From: a virus | Virus record (IMG/VR): IMGVR_UViG_3300044695_006119 | Span: 1 to 34,984 of that record | Direction: 5' to 3' (one strand) | Length of the DNA: 34,984 nt | Shown here: positions 13,770 through 23,919 of the stretch, piece by piece | Layout of the letters: each line of letters begins with the position of its first letter | Numbering within the stretch: the stretch's first letter is position 1 | Program-made: the position numbers and the translations under genes | Notes under the pieces: generated by a model | The model's input: the letters and a program-made list of their open reading frames with translations, nothing else | Databases searched by the model: none | What the model was told of the DNA's origin: nothing

Positions 13770-15026
13770 ATGCCTAATACAATTAACACAAATAAATCGG
13801 CTCCTGGTCGGATTGCCAAAGTGGCAGCGACCATGTTTGCTGATGATATGCAGTTTGTAAAAACCATTGCGCGGGAAGATTCGGTAGATTTTGCCCCGCA
13901 AGCTGGTGGTTACAAGCCTGGTGACACGATTTTTATCAATAAGCCTCCTCGGTTTACGACAGGAACGAACAGAGATATTACCTCTGGTGGTATCCAGGAC
14001 ATTACGGAAGAAAAGGTTGCAATGACGTTAAATCAGTCGTTTACGGCGGCTGTATCTTTGACATCGAATGAGTTTGCAACAGATATGGCGTTTGATTCGT
14101 TTGCCGTGCGTGTTTTAAAGCCTTTGGTGTCGCAAATGGCCCAGCGCATTGAATCAACGTTTATTCAGTTGGCGTGTCAATCTACGGCTAACGTTATTGG
14201 TACTGCTGGTTCAACGGTGTTTAACACCTTGACCATGATGCAAGCTAACCAGCGTATGTCTGAGTTGCTGGCAACAGGTAGTGAAAACGAGTGGATTGCT
14301 TTGTTGTCTCCTAGTGCTAAAACTTCGGCTGTGGATGCGAGAAAAGGTTTGTTTCAGTCTTCTGACGAAATCTCTAAGCAATACAAGCGCGGTGTAATGG
14401 GTCAGGCGGATGGTTTTACTTACTTGAGTAACAACCTGATGTATACTCACACAACGGGTACGGGAACGCAAACAGATGGTTCGGTTACCACAACGGCAAA
14501 CATGACCAACGGTGCTTCAACCATTGCTGTGACGGGTTTAACGGGCTCTGGGACAATCACTGCTGGTACTGTGTTTACGGTGGCAGGTGCGTTTGCGGTT
14601 CACCCTATTACCAAAGCAACTTTGCCGTTTTTGCAGCCTTTTGTTGTAACGACAACGGCAACGGCGTCTTCTGGTGCGGCCACGCTTTCTGTTTCCCCAA
14701 CCATTTACAGTTCTACGGGTGTTGGATTGCAGAACGTTTCTGCTTTGCCAAGTTCTGGTGCGGCTGTGGTGTTTTTAACGGGTAAGACTACAAGTACGAA
14801 CTTTCAAAACTCTTTGACGTATTGTAAGGATGCGTTTCGTTTTGCGTCTGTGCCCTTGATTTTGCCAGGTGGTATGGACAAGGCGGCGCAAGAGACTGTG
14901 GATGGATTGACCATTCGTGTCTTGGCGGATCACGACATTAAAACCGATCAATACATCCTTCGATTGGATTTCTTGGGTGGGTTTGTTCCTGTTCGTCCTG
15001 AGTGGGCTGTACGGGTTACGGCGTAG
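13770..15026 (+). CDS. Major capsid protein (P22 coat-like)
   Basis: 418 aa, near P22 gp5 length (430). The N-terminal part has the P22 coat pattern: a helix with FVKTIARED, PGDTIFINKPPRF and SFTAAVSLTSNEFATD. Residues of about 228-320 are rich in Thr, Gly, Ala and Ser and probably form the inserted I-domain of P22-type HK97 folds. The C-terminus (DHDIKTDQYILRLDFLGGF) resembles the P-domain end. It starts 11 nt after the scaffold gene with AAAGGAAAA upstream. Confidence 0.9.
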   Translation: MPNTINTNKSAPGRIAKVAATMFADDMQFVKTIAREDSVDFAPQAGGYKPGDTIFINKPPRFTTGTNRDITSGGIQDITEEKVAMTLNQSFTAAVSLTSNEFATDMAFDSFAVRVLKPLVSQMAQRIESTFIQLACQSTANVIGTAGSTVFNTLTMMQANQRMSELLATGSENEWIALLSPSAKTSAVDARKGLFQSSDEISKQYKRGVMGQADGFTYLSNNLMYTHTTGTGTQTDGSVTTTANMTNGASTIAVTGLTGSGTITAGTVFTVAGAFAVHPITKATLPFLQPFVVTTTATASSGAATLSVSPTIYSSTGVGLQNVSALPSSGAAVVFLTGKTTSTNFQNSLTYCKDAFRFASVPLILPGGMDKAAQETVDGLTIRVLADHDIKTDQYILRLDFLGGFVPVRPEWAVRVTA

Positions 15027-15079
15027 TTTATCTGGGGGGTTGGCGACGGCCCCCCTTCCCTATCATTTGAGAGGTTTTT

Positions 15080-15403
15080 ATGAGTTCAGGAATTATCGGA
15101 GGCAACACGTTTGCCATTTGTGCGGTAGTGGTCAACTTTAACCCTGCGTCTATAGCGGCGGCAACAGTAGCGGCGCAATCAATTACCGTTCCAGGTGTGT
15201 TGCTTGGGGACATTGTTGTTGTGGTGCCTCCTTCAACGCTAAACGCTGGTTTGGGCATTGCTGGGGCTCTTGTAACGGCAGCGGACACCGTTTCTGTGCG
15301 TTTTGTCAATGCCACGGCAGGTGCCCTTGACCCTGCGGCTGCTGATTATGTGTTTTTGGTTACGCGCCCTGAGAGCATCGCGGGTCGTGTAACAACGGGG
15401 TAA
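15080..15403 (+). CDS. Probable head decoration or small structural protein, 107 aa
   Basis: Small strand-rich protein high in Ala, Val and Thr (SITVPGVLLGDIVVVVPP, VSVRFVNATAG). Such proteins commonly follow the coat gene and are annotated as hypothetical or decoration proteins. GAGAGG precedes the ATG. The next gene starts 3 nt after its stop. Assignment to a decoration role is by context only. Confidence 0.6.
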   Translation: MSSGIIGGNTFAICAVVVNFNPASIAAATVAAQSITVPGVLLGDIVVVVPPSTLNAGLGIAGALVTAADTVSVRFVNATAGALDPAAADYVFLVTRPESIAGRVTTG

Positions 15404-15406
15404 TGT

Positions 15407-16108
15407 ATGGCAACGGCGCGTGATCTTATCACAAGGGCGTTAAAAGCATGTAGGGTTCTTGCCCCTGGTGAGAATCCTAGTGCTTCTGAGGCAGCCGATG
15501 CCTTAATGATTTTAAATATGATGCTGTCCAGTTGGAGTACAGATAACTTAAACGTTTTTGCTCAAACTTTAGAAAGTTTTTCTCTTGTTAGCAATGTTTC
15601 GTCCTACACGATTGGCGCAGGACAAACGTTCAATACGGTTAAGCCTATCGCCATACAGACAATGTATGTAAGAACTGGATCAGTGGATTACACTGTCAAA
15701 GAAATCAGCGATCGTGATTATGCTAACGAAATATCAATGAAATCAATCGTTGGTGTTCCATATTGTTATAATTTTAACAATGATTATCCTTCTTCTGTGA
15801 TTAAGTTTTACCCTGTTCCCGATCAAAATTATCAGTTGTTTATTCTGTCTGAGAAGGCTTTAACGTCCATTGCGTCTTTAGACACGGTGATTTCGTTCCC
15901 TGAGGGCTGGGAGTTGGCCATTGCGTATAATTTGGCTGTGATGTTGTTTCCTGAGTATCAGCAAGCGGTTGACCCTGCTATTGTGAAGATTGCGGATGAT
16001 GCCAAAATGGGGATTCGTCGGGCAATCAATCGGAATCGCAAGTTTGTGTTTGGCGATGATGAGGATTTTAGACAAACAGATAATATTTACGCTGGGTGGT
16101 TTCGATGA
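15407..16108 (+). CDS. Tail accessory factor / head completion protein (P22 gp4-like)
   Basis: 233 aa, versus 166 for P22 gp4 and about 200-240 for many homologues. The N-terminal pattern DLITRALKACRVLAPGENPS then ALMILNMMLSSWSTDNL is diagnostic of the gp4 packaged-DNA stabilisation family. It binds below the portal and closes the channel after packaging. It overlaps the gp10-like gene by ATGA. Confidence 0.85.
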   Translation: MATARDLITRALKACRVLAPGENPSASEAADALMILNMMLSSWSTDNLNVFAQTLESFSLVSNVSSYTIGAGQTFNTVKPIAIQTMYVRTGSVDYTVKEISDRDYANEISMKSIVGVPYCYNFNNDYPSSVIKFYPVPDQNYQLFILSEKALTSIASLDTVISFPEGWELAIAYNLAVMLFPEYQQAVDPAIVKIADDAKMGIRRAINRNRKFVFGDDEDFRQTDNIYAGWFR

Positions 16109-17511
16109 AAACGGGTCTTGTTGGTCCGTCATATTCTGAAAGAAGTTTGTCTTTCGACGCCCAAAGAACAATCAATTTTTATCCTGAATTGAATCAATCT
16201 GGCAAAGAAATTTCAGCTTTGTATGGCACTCCTGGGCTTTCTGTCTTTTGCGATACGGGATTAAGCAAAAGCAGGGGATTGTTTGCTTCATACAATGGTA
16301 GGGTTTTTTATGTTGCTGGGTCTGTTTTGTATGAAATTTCTTTTTTGGGTGTTGCCACGGTTTTGGGAACGTTGGCATCGTCTTTGGGTTTGGTGTCGTT
16401 TGCTGAAAATCCTACGCAGTTGATGCTTGTGGATGGGACAAAGGGTTACATCTTTACGTATTCTAGCAATACGTTTGTTCAGATTTCAGATTTAGATTTT
16501 CCTGTTGCAAACAATGTCACGTTTTTGGATAGCTATTTTATCGTCAATTCTTCTGGCACGACTCAGTTTTTTGTTAGTGCGGTTAATGACGGAACGGTGT
16601 GGTCTGCTTTAGATTTTGCATCGGCGGAATCGTCACCAGACAAGATTTTAAAGGTAATTGCCGTTAATGGGGAATTGTGGCTCTTAGGGGAAAGAACAAC
16701 AGAGGTTTGGTCTAACACGGGCGACCCTTTGTTTCCTTTTCAAAGAGCATCTGGTGGTAAAATTGATATTGGTATTTTTGCCCCAGAAACGGCTGTTTCC
16801 AGTGCTTTTGGGGTTATTTTTGTCTCTCGGAATGCGCAAGGTGATGGCATTGTTTACCAGATGAACAATCTTTCTCCCAAAAGGATTAGTAACCCCTTTA
16901 TAGAGCGTCAGATTCACAAGGTGATGAATCCAAGCCTTATGTCTGCGTATATGTATCAAGAAGACGGACACACGTTTTATGTGCTTACGGGCGGTGATTT
17001 AGAGACAAGCCTTGTTTATGACCTTACAACGGATGAATGGCATGAAAGAGCGTATTCTAGCCCTGTAACGGGCTTGTTTGAGCAGCATTTAGGGGTTTTT
17101 GGGATTACTGGATTCAACAAAACGCTTGTGGCGCACAAAGACTACGGAAAAATCTATGATATGTCCTTAGAATATACCATGGATGACACGTTTGAATTGA
17201 TTGGGGAGCGTGTTTTTAGGCACCTTAACGAAGAAAACAAGCCCTTTTCGGCGGATAGTTTAGAGATTGCTTTTGAGGCGGGTGTAGGCACGCAAACGGG
17301 CCAAGGATTGAATCCAAGAATGCTTTTGTATGTCAGCAAAGACGATGGCCGCACGTGGTTTGGTCCTTTGGAAGGCTTTATGGGAAAAGTCGGTGAATAC
17401 AAAAAACGTGTGATATTTAGGCGGCTGGGAACAGCATCCACATTCACATTTCGCGTGAGAATTGCGGACCCTGTCAAGCGGTGTTTGATTGGAGGGTATC
17501 TTAACGCATGA
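16105..17511 (+). CDS. Tail accessory factor (P22 gp10-like)
   Basis: 468 aa, near the 472 of P22 gp10. The start TGLVGPSYSERSLSFDAQRT, followed by NFYPE and YGTPGL, is characteristic of the gp10 packaged-DNA stabilisation family; the body is repetitive beta structure. It forms the hexameric tail hub that binds gp4 and carries the spike or needle. ATG 16105 overlaps the upstream stop. It overlaps the next gene by ATGA. Confidence 0.87.
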   Translation: MKTGLVGPSYSERSLSFDAQRTINFYPELNQSGKEISALYGTPGLSVFCDTGLSKSRGLFASYNGRVFYVAGSVLYEISFLGVATVLGTLASSLGLVSFAENPTQLMLVDGTKGYIFTYSSNTFVQISDLDFPVANNVTFLDSYFIVNSSGTTQFFVSAVNDGTVWSALDFASAESSPDKILKVIAVNGELWLLGERTTEVWSNTGDPLFPFQRASGGKIDIGIFAPETAVSSAFGVIFVSRNAQGDGIVYQMNNLSPKRISNPFIERQIHKVMNPSLMSAYMYQEDGHTFYVLTGGDLETSLVYDLTTDEWHERAYSSPVTGLFEQHLGVFGITGFNKTLVAHKDYGKIYDMSLEYTMDDTFELIGERVFRHLNEENKPFSADSLEIAFEAGVGTQTGQGLNPRMLLYVSKDDGRTWFGPLEGFMGKVGEYKKRVIFRRLGTASTFTFRVRIADPVKRCLIGGYLNA

Positions 17512-17933
17512 GTGGTGTTGTTCCTCAGCCTCCGATTCGTGAAATGCTCGTGGATGGCTCGGGCCATGCCTCGTTACCATGGCGGGACTATTTTAACAAA
17601 GACTGGAGGGGTGACTCAGGCACACCATGGACCCCTGTTTGGACAAACTTTAGCCATCCTATGACGGTCACAGCAAAATTCTATAGAATTTCTCAGTATT
17701 TGTGCTATTTTAATATCGTGATTGTTCCTGTTACGCACACAACAACGTCAGGTCATTCAAGTTACGCTACGTTTCCATTAAGGATTTTGGCATCGAGTGG
17801 CTTTAATGCGGCGATTAGTGATCGGAGCATTGGAACGGGAATATCGCAAAGCAGTCCTGATCGTTTGATCTTGCCGCACTGGACAAACGAAACGCAAACG
17901 ATAACGCTAAGCGGTGTTTTAGAGGCAACATGA
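17508..17933 (+). CDS. Small virion-associated protein, 141 aa
   Basis: Begins MSGVVPQPPIREMLVDGSG, then a conserved WRDYF and GTPWTPVWTNFSH motif followed by strands (AKFYRISQYLCYFNIVIVPV). Many podoviruses encode such a protein right after gp10; it is presumed to be a tail component, possibly trimeric. The function is inferred from position. Confidence 0.6.
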   Translation: MSGVVPQPPIREMLVDGSGHASLPWRDYFNKDWRGDSGTPWTPVWTNFSHPMTVTAKFYRISQYLCYFNIVIVPVTHTTTSGHSSYATFPLRILASSGFNAAISDRSIGTGISQSSPDRLILPHWTNETQTITLSGVLEAT

Positions 17934-17948
17934 TAGGGAGAACATACA

Positions 17949-18962
17949 ATGGGTTGGGGTAAAATAGTTAAAAAAATAGGCAACGTTGCCAAAAAAGTGG
18001 CCCCCATTGCGGGTGCTGCTGCTGGAATGTATTTTGGTGGTCCTGCTGGTGCTTCTTTGGGTGCTTCTTTAGGAGGCTCTTTATCCGGAAAAAAAGGTGG
18101 TGGTGGGTTTGATTTTTTAGGTGGAATGCTTGGTGGTGGTGGTGGCGGCAATGATATTTATGGAGGCATTGGTCAGGTTGGTGGTGGTTTATACAATTAT
18201 TATAACAACCGGACCGTTGATAAAGGCATTTTAGAGGCGCAATTAAAGGCTGGAGAGCAAGCCTCTCAGCTTTTGAACCCATACTACCAAACGGGCACAC
18301 AAGCTAACCAGAGGCTCTCTGATCGCCTTATGGGGGGCTTTAATTTCAATCAGGCAGATTTGTATAACGATCCAGGGTATCAGTTTGCAGTAGAACAAGG
18401 TCAACGTGGCTTGAATACGCAAGCAGCAAAATCTGGTTTGCTTGGCAGTGGCCGTGCATTAAAAGAAGCTACTCAGTATGGCCAAGGTATGGCTGAGGGT
18501 CAGTTTAACAATGTTTACAATAGGAATTTAAATAAATTTAACATTGAAAACGCGGCCTTGCAAAATTTAGCAGGACAAGGTCAAACGGCTGGTACTCGCA
18601 TGGGCAATTTGATGTTGGGTATGGGTGCTAATCGAGCAGATTATCGTGCAAGCAGAGGGGAAGAAAGATCAAATTTAACAGGAAATTTGATTGGTGGTGC
18701 CGCCCCGATTTTGGGTGGCATAGGGGATTATTTAATGGGAGATCAAAGCCAACAACAGGCCCAACCTAGTGGATTTGGCAGTTACTTTGCTAAAAATGTT
18801 CCTAAAACAGGCGCGTTTGGAAATTATTTTGCAAAATCAGCAGACATGCCATTAAGGACTGGTGCAAGAAGGCCTATGACTGGATTTGGCAGGCAAAACG
18901 CTGCTCAGAACATGCGTTTGAGTAAAGGCATGGGTGGAAGTAACTGGAAGGTTATCGGGTGA
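17949..18962 (+). CDS. DNA ejection / internal virion protein candidate
   Basis: 337 aa. The N-terminus is basic, then Gly/Ala-rich and membrane-active-looking (residues 15-75, with Gly runs). The central NDPGYQFAVEQGQRGLNTQA...SGLLGSGRALKEATQYGQ pattern is common in phage 'DNA transfer/injection' proteins. The tail is Gly/Gln/Arg-rich. Together with the next two genes it matches the P22 gp7/gp20/gp16 trio by position. It should be packaged in the head and leave with DNA to form a channel across the envelope. Confidence 0.7.
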   Translation: MGWGKIVKKIGNVAKKVAPIAGAAAGMYFGGPAGASLGASLGGSLSGKKGGGGFDFLGGMLGGGGGGNDIYGGIGQVGGGLYNYYNNRTVDKGILEAQLKAGEQASQLLNPYYQTGTQANQRLSDRLMGGFNFNQADLYNDPGYQFAVEQGQRGLNTQAAKSGLLGSGRALKEATQYGQGMAEGQFNNVYNRNLNKFNIENAALQNLAGQGQTAGTRMGNLMLGMGANRADYRASRGEERSNLTGNLIGGAAPILGGIGDYLMGDQSQQQAQPSGFGSYFAKNVPKTGAFGNYFAKSADMPLRTGARRPMTGFGRQNAAQNMRLSKGMGGSNWKVIG

Positions 18963-18965
18963 TTT

Positions 18966-20198
18966 ATGGCAACCGTTGAGAGTTTTAGAAATAAGCCGTT
19001 TGATATTTTAGAAAAGATGCGCAACGACGCAATGATGCGTCAGCAGTTGCAGGATCAAGCCATTGCGCGTCAATATAACCAACAAAAGAATGCGTTGGAT
19101 TTAGCGCAAGCGCAGCAGGATTTGGAATTTTCTCGGCAAGGATTGGGGAAAAATGTTCCAGCTACTGTTGCTCAAATGATGTATCGTGAGAAGCTAAATC
19201 CAAGCCAACGTGAATTGTTTGATAAAACAATAGTTCGTGGATCATCGGGTTTTAAGCAAATCAATCTTGGTGATAGCATTGGTTTGTATGATGCAAATAC
19301 TGGGGATATAGTGGCTCGATATCCTAAAGGTGCTGGGCCTAAATATATAACAGATGCTTTAGGAAATCCTGTATTATTAGGTGGTGGTGGCGGCGGCGGA
19401 AATTTTAATATGGGCAATGCTCCCACTGCGCCTACACAAGGAAGCATTGATGACCAATTAAATAATTTAGGATCAATGAATCCCCCAGCTGCGCCTACGC
19501 AAGGCAATCCGTTAACGCCACCTACGCAAGGAAATGTTCCTGCACCTGCGACACAAGGTCCAAATCAAAGGACTTTAATGGGGCCTCGGCGACTTGCCAA
19601 TGGTGATATTGAATATAATGGTAAAATTTTTGCAAGTCCTGTTGCGGCAAAATCTGCTTATGAAACAGACCAAAACATTGCTCAAAAAGTAGGGGAAACA
19701 ACAGCTTTAAACCAAATTGAGGCTCAAAGCAATTTAGGAAAAGTTATTGATGATACTAATTTTGCTTTACAAACAGTCCAATCTTTAAAAAATTCTTCTG
19801 GTTTGCCTGCTATTGTTGGTCAGCCTTTTTCAATATCAAAAATTCAAAAAGGTGGATTGGGATTATTAGGCGCAGCTCCTGGAACTAATGCGGCAGATGC
19901 CACTGCTCTTTGGAAACAAATACAAGGTCAGGCGTTTCTTGATGCTTTTGAAAGGCTAAGAGGCGGTGGTCAAATTACAGTAATAGAAGGTGAAAAAGCC
20001 ACGGCTGCAAAAGCACGTTTAGATAGGGCGCAATCAATAGAAGCCATTACAAGTGCCTTGAATGATTTAGAAGGAATTTTCTTAAATGCTCAACAAAGGG
20101 CTTACCAAAAAGCTAGTGGTCAACCTCAGGGTCAAAATGCTGCACAGCCTATGATGCCTACTGCTGGCTCTCAAAAAGAAATTGTGGTGGATTGGTAA
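18966..20198 (+). CDS. Second ejection protein candidate
   Basis: 410 aa, helical and Gln-rich. Residues 20-60 are coiled-coil like; a Gly run (about 138-145) leads into a Pro/Thr/Gln repeat region with several copies of (A/T)PTQG (about 150-200). The C-terminal helical domain contains LRGGGQITVIEGEKATAAKARL, a motif seen in phage internal proteins. Its position suggests a role in genome ejection. Starts 4 nt after the previous gene. Confidence 0.65.
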   Translation: MATVESFRNKPFDILEKMRNDAMMRQQLQDQAIARQYNQQKNALDLAQAQQDLEFSRQGLGKNVPATVAQMMYREKLNPSQRELFDKTIVRGSSGFKQINLGDSIGLYDANTGDIVARYPKGAGPKYITDALGNPVLLGGGGGGGNFNMGNAPTAPTQGSIDDQLNNLGSMNPPAAPTQGNPLTPPTQGNVPAPATQGPNQRTLMGPRRLANGDIEYNGKIFASPVAAKSAYETDQNIAQKVGETTALNQIEAQSNLGKVIDDTNFALQTVQSLKNSSGLPAIVGQPFSISKIQKGGLGLLGAAPGTNAADATALWKQIQGQAFLDAFERLRGGGQITVIEGEKATAAKARLDRAQSIEAITSALNDLEGIFLNAQQRAYQKASGQPQGQNAAQPMMPTAGSQKEIVVDW

Positions 20199-20199
20199 T

Positions 20200-22167
20200 A
20201 TGCCTTACACAATCCGAACTAAAGATGGAATTACCATTAACAATGTTCCCGATGATATTGATCCCAATTCTCAGGAAGTGAAAGATCGTGTTTTAAAAAT
20301 TCGTTTAGGACAACAACCCACGCAACAGCAAGCCCCACAACAGCAGCAACCCGCAAAAGAACCCAGAACGACGGCATCTGGTTTGTTAGCGGCTGCTGGT
20401 CGTGGTGCTGCTCCTTATGCGGCTGCGGCTACCTTGGGTGCTGTTACTGCGGGTCCCTTAGGAGCTGCCGCTGCACCCACAGCGTTACTTGCGGCGGATG
20501 TTCTAACGCCTGTTGCAAATTATGCTTTAGGAACAAATTATCCCAGTCCATCTGATTCATTTCAGAATTTACTTACTCGTGCGGGAACGCCACAACCCAA
20601 AACAGAAACCGAGCGCGTTGTTCAAGCGGCATCTGGTGGTGCTAGTGGTCAAAAAGCATTTATAGGACTTGGAAAAACACTTGCGGGCTCAGCCAATCCC
20701 CTTTCTCAAAGGGTGGGGCAAGTGTTGTCTGAATCGCCTTTAGCGCAGTATTTTAGTGGTGGTGCTGCTGGTGGTGCCTCTCAATTTGCCGCAGAAGAAG
20801 GAGCAAGTCCTTTACAGCAAACCATAGCGGGCTTTGGTGCCGGTTTGCTTCCAAACGCAAGAAGTTTATTAAAAAGTGGCGTTAGGGCTATTGGTGAGGC
20901 TGTAACACCAAGCGCTTCTCCTGTTGTTCCACCAAAAACAATAAAAGAGATTTACAGAGGGGCAAAATTAGGGGCTTCTCCATCTAAACAAAAAGATATT
21001 GCACAGGTGTTAACAGAGGATCCACTATCTGCGGATGCAGCGCGATATAAATTATACAATGGTAAGCCTGTTGTAGATAATCAAGCAATCAATGCCATCA
21101 ATCAAGGATGGCAAGATAGTGCTGTTTCTGCCATTAAAGCATCGTCTCTTGAAGACAAAATAGCAATGAAACAAATGCTTGATGTTTTTAAAACAGGTGA
21201 AAAAAACGTAAAATATAGAGCTTTTAATAGGCCTTCTGATACTATTGGGCAAACCGTAGAAAACCAAATTAATTATTTATTAAAATTAAAAGAGCAAGCC
21301 GGAACATCTATAGATGACATTGCTAGAAAAGAATTAAAAGGAAAAACTGTTGATGTTAAGCCTGCAATAGATTCTTTTTTGAAAGAATTAGACGATATTG
21401 GTGTTTCTTTGAAAACAAATAAATCAGGAATTCTTGAGGCAAATTTAAGAAATTCTGAAATTCAAGGTGATAAACAATCTCAAAGTCTTTTAAACGGTGT
21501 TTTAGAAAGGCTTTATGATGTAAACGTTCCAGATGGTCTTGGTGTTCATCGCGCAAAACGATTTCTTGATACGCAAATTTCTTATGGAAAAAAAGTTTCA
21601 AATCCTTTATCGGAAAGATCTGAGATGATTGTAAAAAATCTTAGAAGAAATTTAAATGAAGCACTTGGAAAGTCATCTAAAAATTACAAAAAAATGAATA
21701 CTCAGTATTCTGAAACAAAAAAGGCCTTAACGGATTTACAAAAATCTATTGGTTCTAACATTGATTTAGACTCACCTAATGCAAACAAGGCTTTGGGAAC
21801 ATTTACCAGAAAAACATTGAGTAATCAAACAGGTCGCGTTAATGCTATAGATGCTTTAGATTTAATAAAAGAAACAGCAAAATCGTATGGGTACAAGTCT
21901 AACGCTGATGTAACCAATCAAATTATTTTTGCTAATGAATTAGAAAAAATGTTTGGATCTTCCGCAGATACATCATTAAAAGGTCAAATGGAGCAAGTGG
22001 GCCAGACTGTGCAAATAGGGGCAAACCTTGCAAGAGGAAATCTTGCACAGACCGCTATAAACCTTGCATCAAAAGGTATCAATAAATTGCAAGGTGTAAA
22101 TAGAGAAAACGCTGTAAAAACAATGGAATCTCTATTGCAACAAGAAACGTTAAAAACCAAAAAATAA
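20200..22167 (+). CDS. Third ejection protein candidate (655 aa)
   Basis: Begins MPYTIRTKDGITINNVPDD, a short domain frequent at the start of large phage internal virion proteins, then a Gln/Pro linker, an Ala/Gly-rich hydrophobic stretch (residues 55-105) that could insert in membranes, and a long helical remainder. The length resembles P22 gp16 (609 aa). No lytic transglycosylase motif was found. ATG 20200 directly follows the previous stop. An upstream in-frame TTG is not needed. Confidence 0.65.
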   Translation: MPYTIRTKDGITINNVPDDIDPNSQEVKDRVLKIRLGQQPTQQQAPQQQQPAKEPRTTASGLLAAAGRGAAPYAAAATLGAVTAGPLGAAAAPTALLAADVLTPVANYALGTNYPSPSDSFQNLLTRAGTPQPKTETERVVQAASGGASGQKAFIGLGKTLAGSANPLSQRVGQVLSESPLAQYFSGGAAGGASQFAAEEGASPLQQTIAGFGAGLLPNARSLLKSGVRAIGEAVTPSASPVVPPKTIKEIYRGAKLGASPSKQKDIAQVLTEDPLSADAARYKLYNGKPVVDNQAINAINQGWQDSAVSAIKASSLEDKIAMKQMLDVFKTGEKNVKYRAFNRPSDTIGQTVENQINYLLKLKEQAGTSIDDIARKELKGKTVDVKPAIDSFLKELDDIGVSLKTNKSGILEANLRNSEIQGDKQSQSLLNGVLERLYDVNVPDGLGVHRAKRFLDTQISYGKKVSNPLSERSEMIVKNLRRNLNEALGKSSKNYKKMNTQYSETKKALTDLQKSIGSNIDLDSPNANKALGTFTRKTLSNQTGRVNAIDALDLIKETAKSYGYKSNADVTNQIIFANELEKMFGSSADTSLKGQMEQVGQTVQIGANLARGNLAQTAINLASKGINKLQGVNRENAVKTMESLLQQETLKTKK

Positions 22168-22189
22168 CATTTCTATGGATGAAAAATAA

Positions 22190-23500
22190 ATGGCCGTCTT
22201 ATACACCCAGCATTTTGTTCAATTCTTTGACGATAACGGCAATCCTTTATCGGGTGGTCGGCTTTACACCTATGATGCAGGTGGCACAACACCGAAAGCA
22301 ACCTACACGGATGCGGCGGGTTTAACAGCAAATGCCAACCCTGTTGTTTTAGACGCTGCTGGACGCGCCACGGTGTTTTTGGATGGGACAACGTATCGGT
22401 TTGACCTAAAGACGTCTGGTGACGTTCTGGTGAGAAGTACGGACAACATTCAGTCGTTTGGTGTGGTTCAATCAAACATTCAAAATTCAAACTTGGCTTT
22501 GATGCCAGCGACTACGGTAAAGGCAAACGCATTGATTTCCAGTGCAACGCCAACGGATGTTTCTTTTGGAACGTTTGCTTACCTTTTGCATCTTCCCAGC
22601 GGAATGCAAAACATGTTTCGCAATCCATTTATGGAGGTTGCGCAAAGAGGAACGTCAGGAACCATTACGCCACCAGGAGGAACTTACACCTTGGACGGAT
22701 GGGCTGTAGGGATTACTGGAGGCAGCGTGTCTTGGCAGCAAGCTGGGTCCGTTTTAAGTGGCTCTACGTATAGTACAACCTCACTTGGCCTTTTGGGGTC
22801 ATCGGGATTGACTGGATGCACCGTGAATCAACGTATTGAAAGCAATATGGCGGGGCAGATTTCTGGAAGACGGGTAACGGTTCAGTTTGTAATTTCAAAC
22901 CAAACAGGGGCATCTATAACGCCCACAATAGCCACTTATTACCCAACGGCAACGGATAATTATACCTCAGTCGTTTCTGATCTTGGTGTTACATCGTTGC
23001 AAACCATTGCCTCTGGTGCAACGGCAACCGTTGCTTATACGTTTGTTACAAACAGTCTCGGGAGCCGTGGGTATGGCTTTGATCTTAATTTTGGCTCTCA
23101 ACTTAATGGTGCGGGGAAAAACGTTTACATTTCAGCGGCGGACATTCGTGTCACGCCAGATGCGCCTTTGGGCTTAAACAATGCGCCGCCACGTCCTGAA
23201 TACCGACCAATAGCTACAGAAATTGGTTTGTGTGAATGGTATCTTGAAACTGGAAGGGTTTATGGTTATAACAGTGCAGGTGGCGCAGGAAATTCTAGGG
23301 CTGCTTATCGTCCTTTTCGAAGTCGCAAAAGGACTGCGTCACCCGCGGTGATTGTGTCAAACATCACTTATGGAGGAGCAGGTGCAAATTCATTGGTCGT
23401 CGAACAAGTAGATTCTACTTTTTTTGGTGCTCGCGTTACAACGACAACATCAGGAAGTTTTGTTGTTGATTTTGATTTTCTAGCATCATCGGAGCTTTAA
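22190..23500 (+). CDS. Tail fibre/spike with P22-type head-binding start
   Basis: 436 aa. Residues 1-80 (FVQFFDDNGNPLSGGRLYTYD...PKATYTDAAG...NPVVLDAAGRA) match the N-terminal adaptor repeated in phage fibres that attach to the tail hub. The rest is Ser/Thr/Gly-rich beta structure, including PFMEVAQRGTSGT, a motif common in phage fibre mid-regions. It would bind the host surface. No endoglycosidase motif is obvious. Confidence 0.8.
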   Translation: MAVLYTQHFVQFFDDNGNPLSGGRLYTYDAGGTTPKATYTDAAGLTANANPVVLDAAGRATVFLDGTTYRFDLKTSGDVLVRSTDNIQSFGVVQSNIQNSNLALMPATTVKANALISSATPTDVSFGTFAYLLHLPSGMQNMFRNPFMEVAQRGTSGTITPPGGTYTLDGWAVGITGGSVSWQQAGSVLSGSTYSTTSLGLLGSSGLTGCTVNQRIESNMAGQISGRRVTVQFVISNQTGASITPTIATYYPTATDNYTSVVSDLGVTSLQTIASGATATVAYTFVTNSLGSRGYGFDLNFGSQLNGAGKNVYISAADIRVTPDAPLGLNNAPPRPEYRPIATEIGLCEWYLETGRVYGYNSAGGAGNSRAAYRPFRSRKRTASPAVIVSNITYGGAGANSLVVEQVDSTFFGARVTTTTSGSFVVDFDFLASSEL

Positions 23501-23502
23501 TT

Positions 23503-23919
23503 ATGACGTACACTTACGCCAACCCACAAAACACCCGTATCACAGACGGCCAAGGTTCGTCCATTCCTGTTGATGAAACCATCGCGGAATACCAAAAATT
23601 GATTGCGGACAATGTCATTATCGGCCCTTACGTTGCCCCACCGACACCCATTCCCACCATCACAGCCACGCAGATGCTGATTGTGTTACAGGCTATGGGC
23701 TTTATAACGGAGGCAGAGGCCACGGATAGAACGATATTCCCAACGGCGTTTAGTGCTTTGCTTAGTGGCACGGCGGCTCAGAATGCGGCCATTAAGATAC
23801 GCTGGGCAAACTTGACGATTGTGGAAAGAAACGATCCTCTTGTTTCGGCTTTTGGGTCTTTGCTTTCTCTGACAAGTGAACAAATTGACGGCATGTTTAT
23901 CCAGGCATCTCAAGTATGA
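23503..23919 (+). CDS. Fibre-associated hypothetical protein, 138 aa
   Basis: Follows the fibre gene after 2 nt. Begins with a Tyr/Asn/Thr-rich part and a Pro-rich linker (APPTPIPTITATQ), then a helical C-terminal domain. Such proteins sit beside fibre genes as assembly or accessory factors. Overlaps the next gene by ATGA. The function is not proved. Confidence 0.55.
   Translation: MTYTYANPQNTRITDGQGSSIPVDETIAEYQKLIADNVIIGPYVAPPTPIPTITATQMLIVLQAMGFITEAEATDRTIFPTAFSALLSGTAAQNAAIKIRWANLTIVERNDPLVSAFGSLLSLTSEQIDGMFIQASQV

Noticed and set aside
15028-15315. Minus-strand 95-codon frame opposite the post-coat gene
   Set aside because: Ala/Thr-rich antisense shadow of a gene with a good ribosome binding site and operon context.
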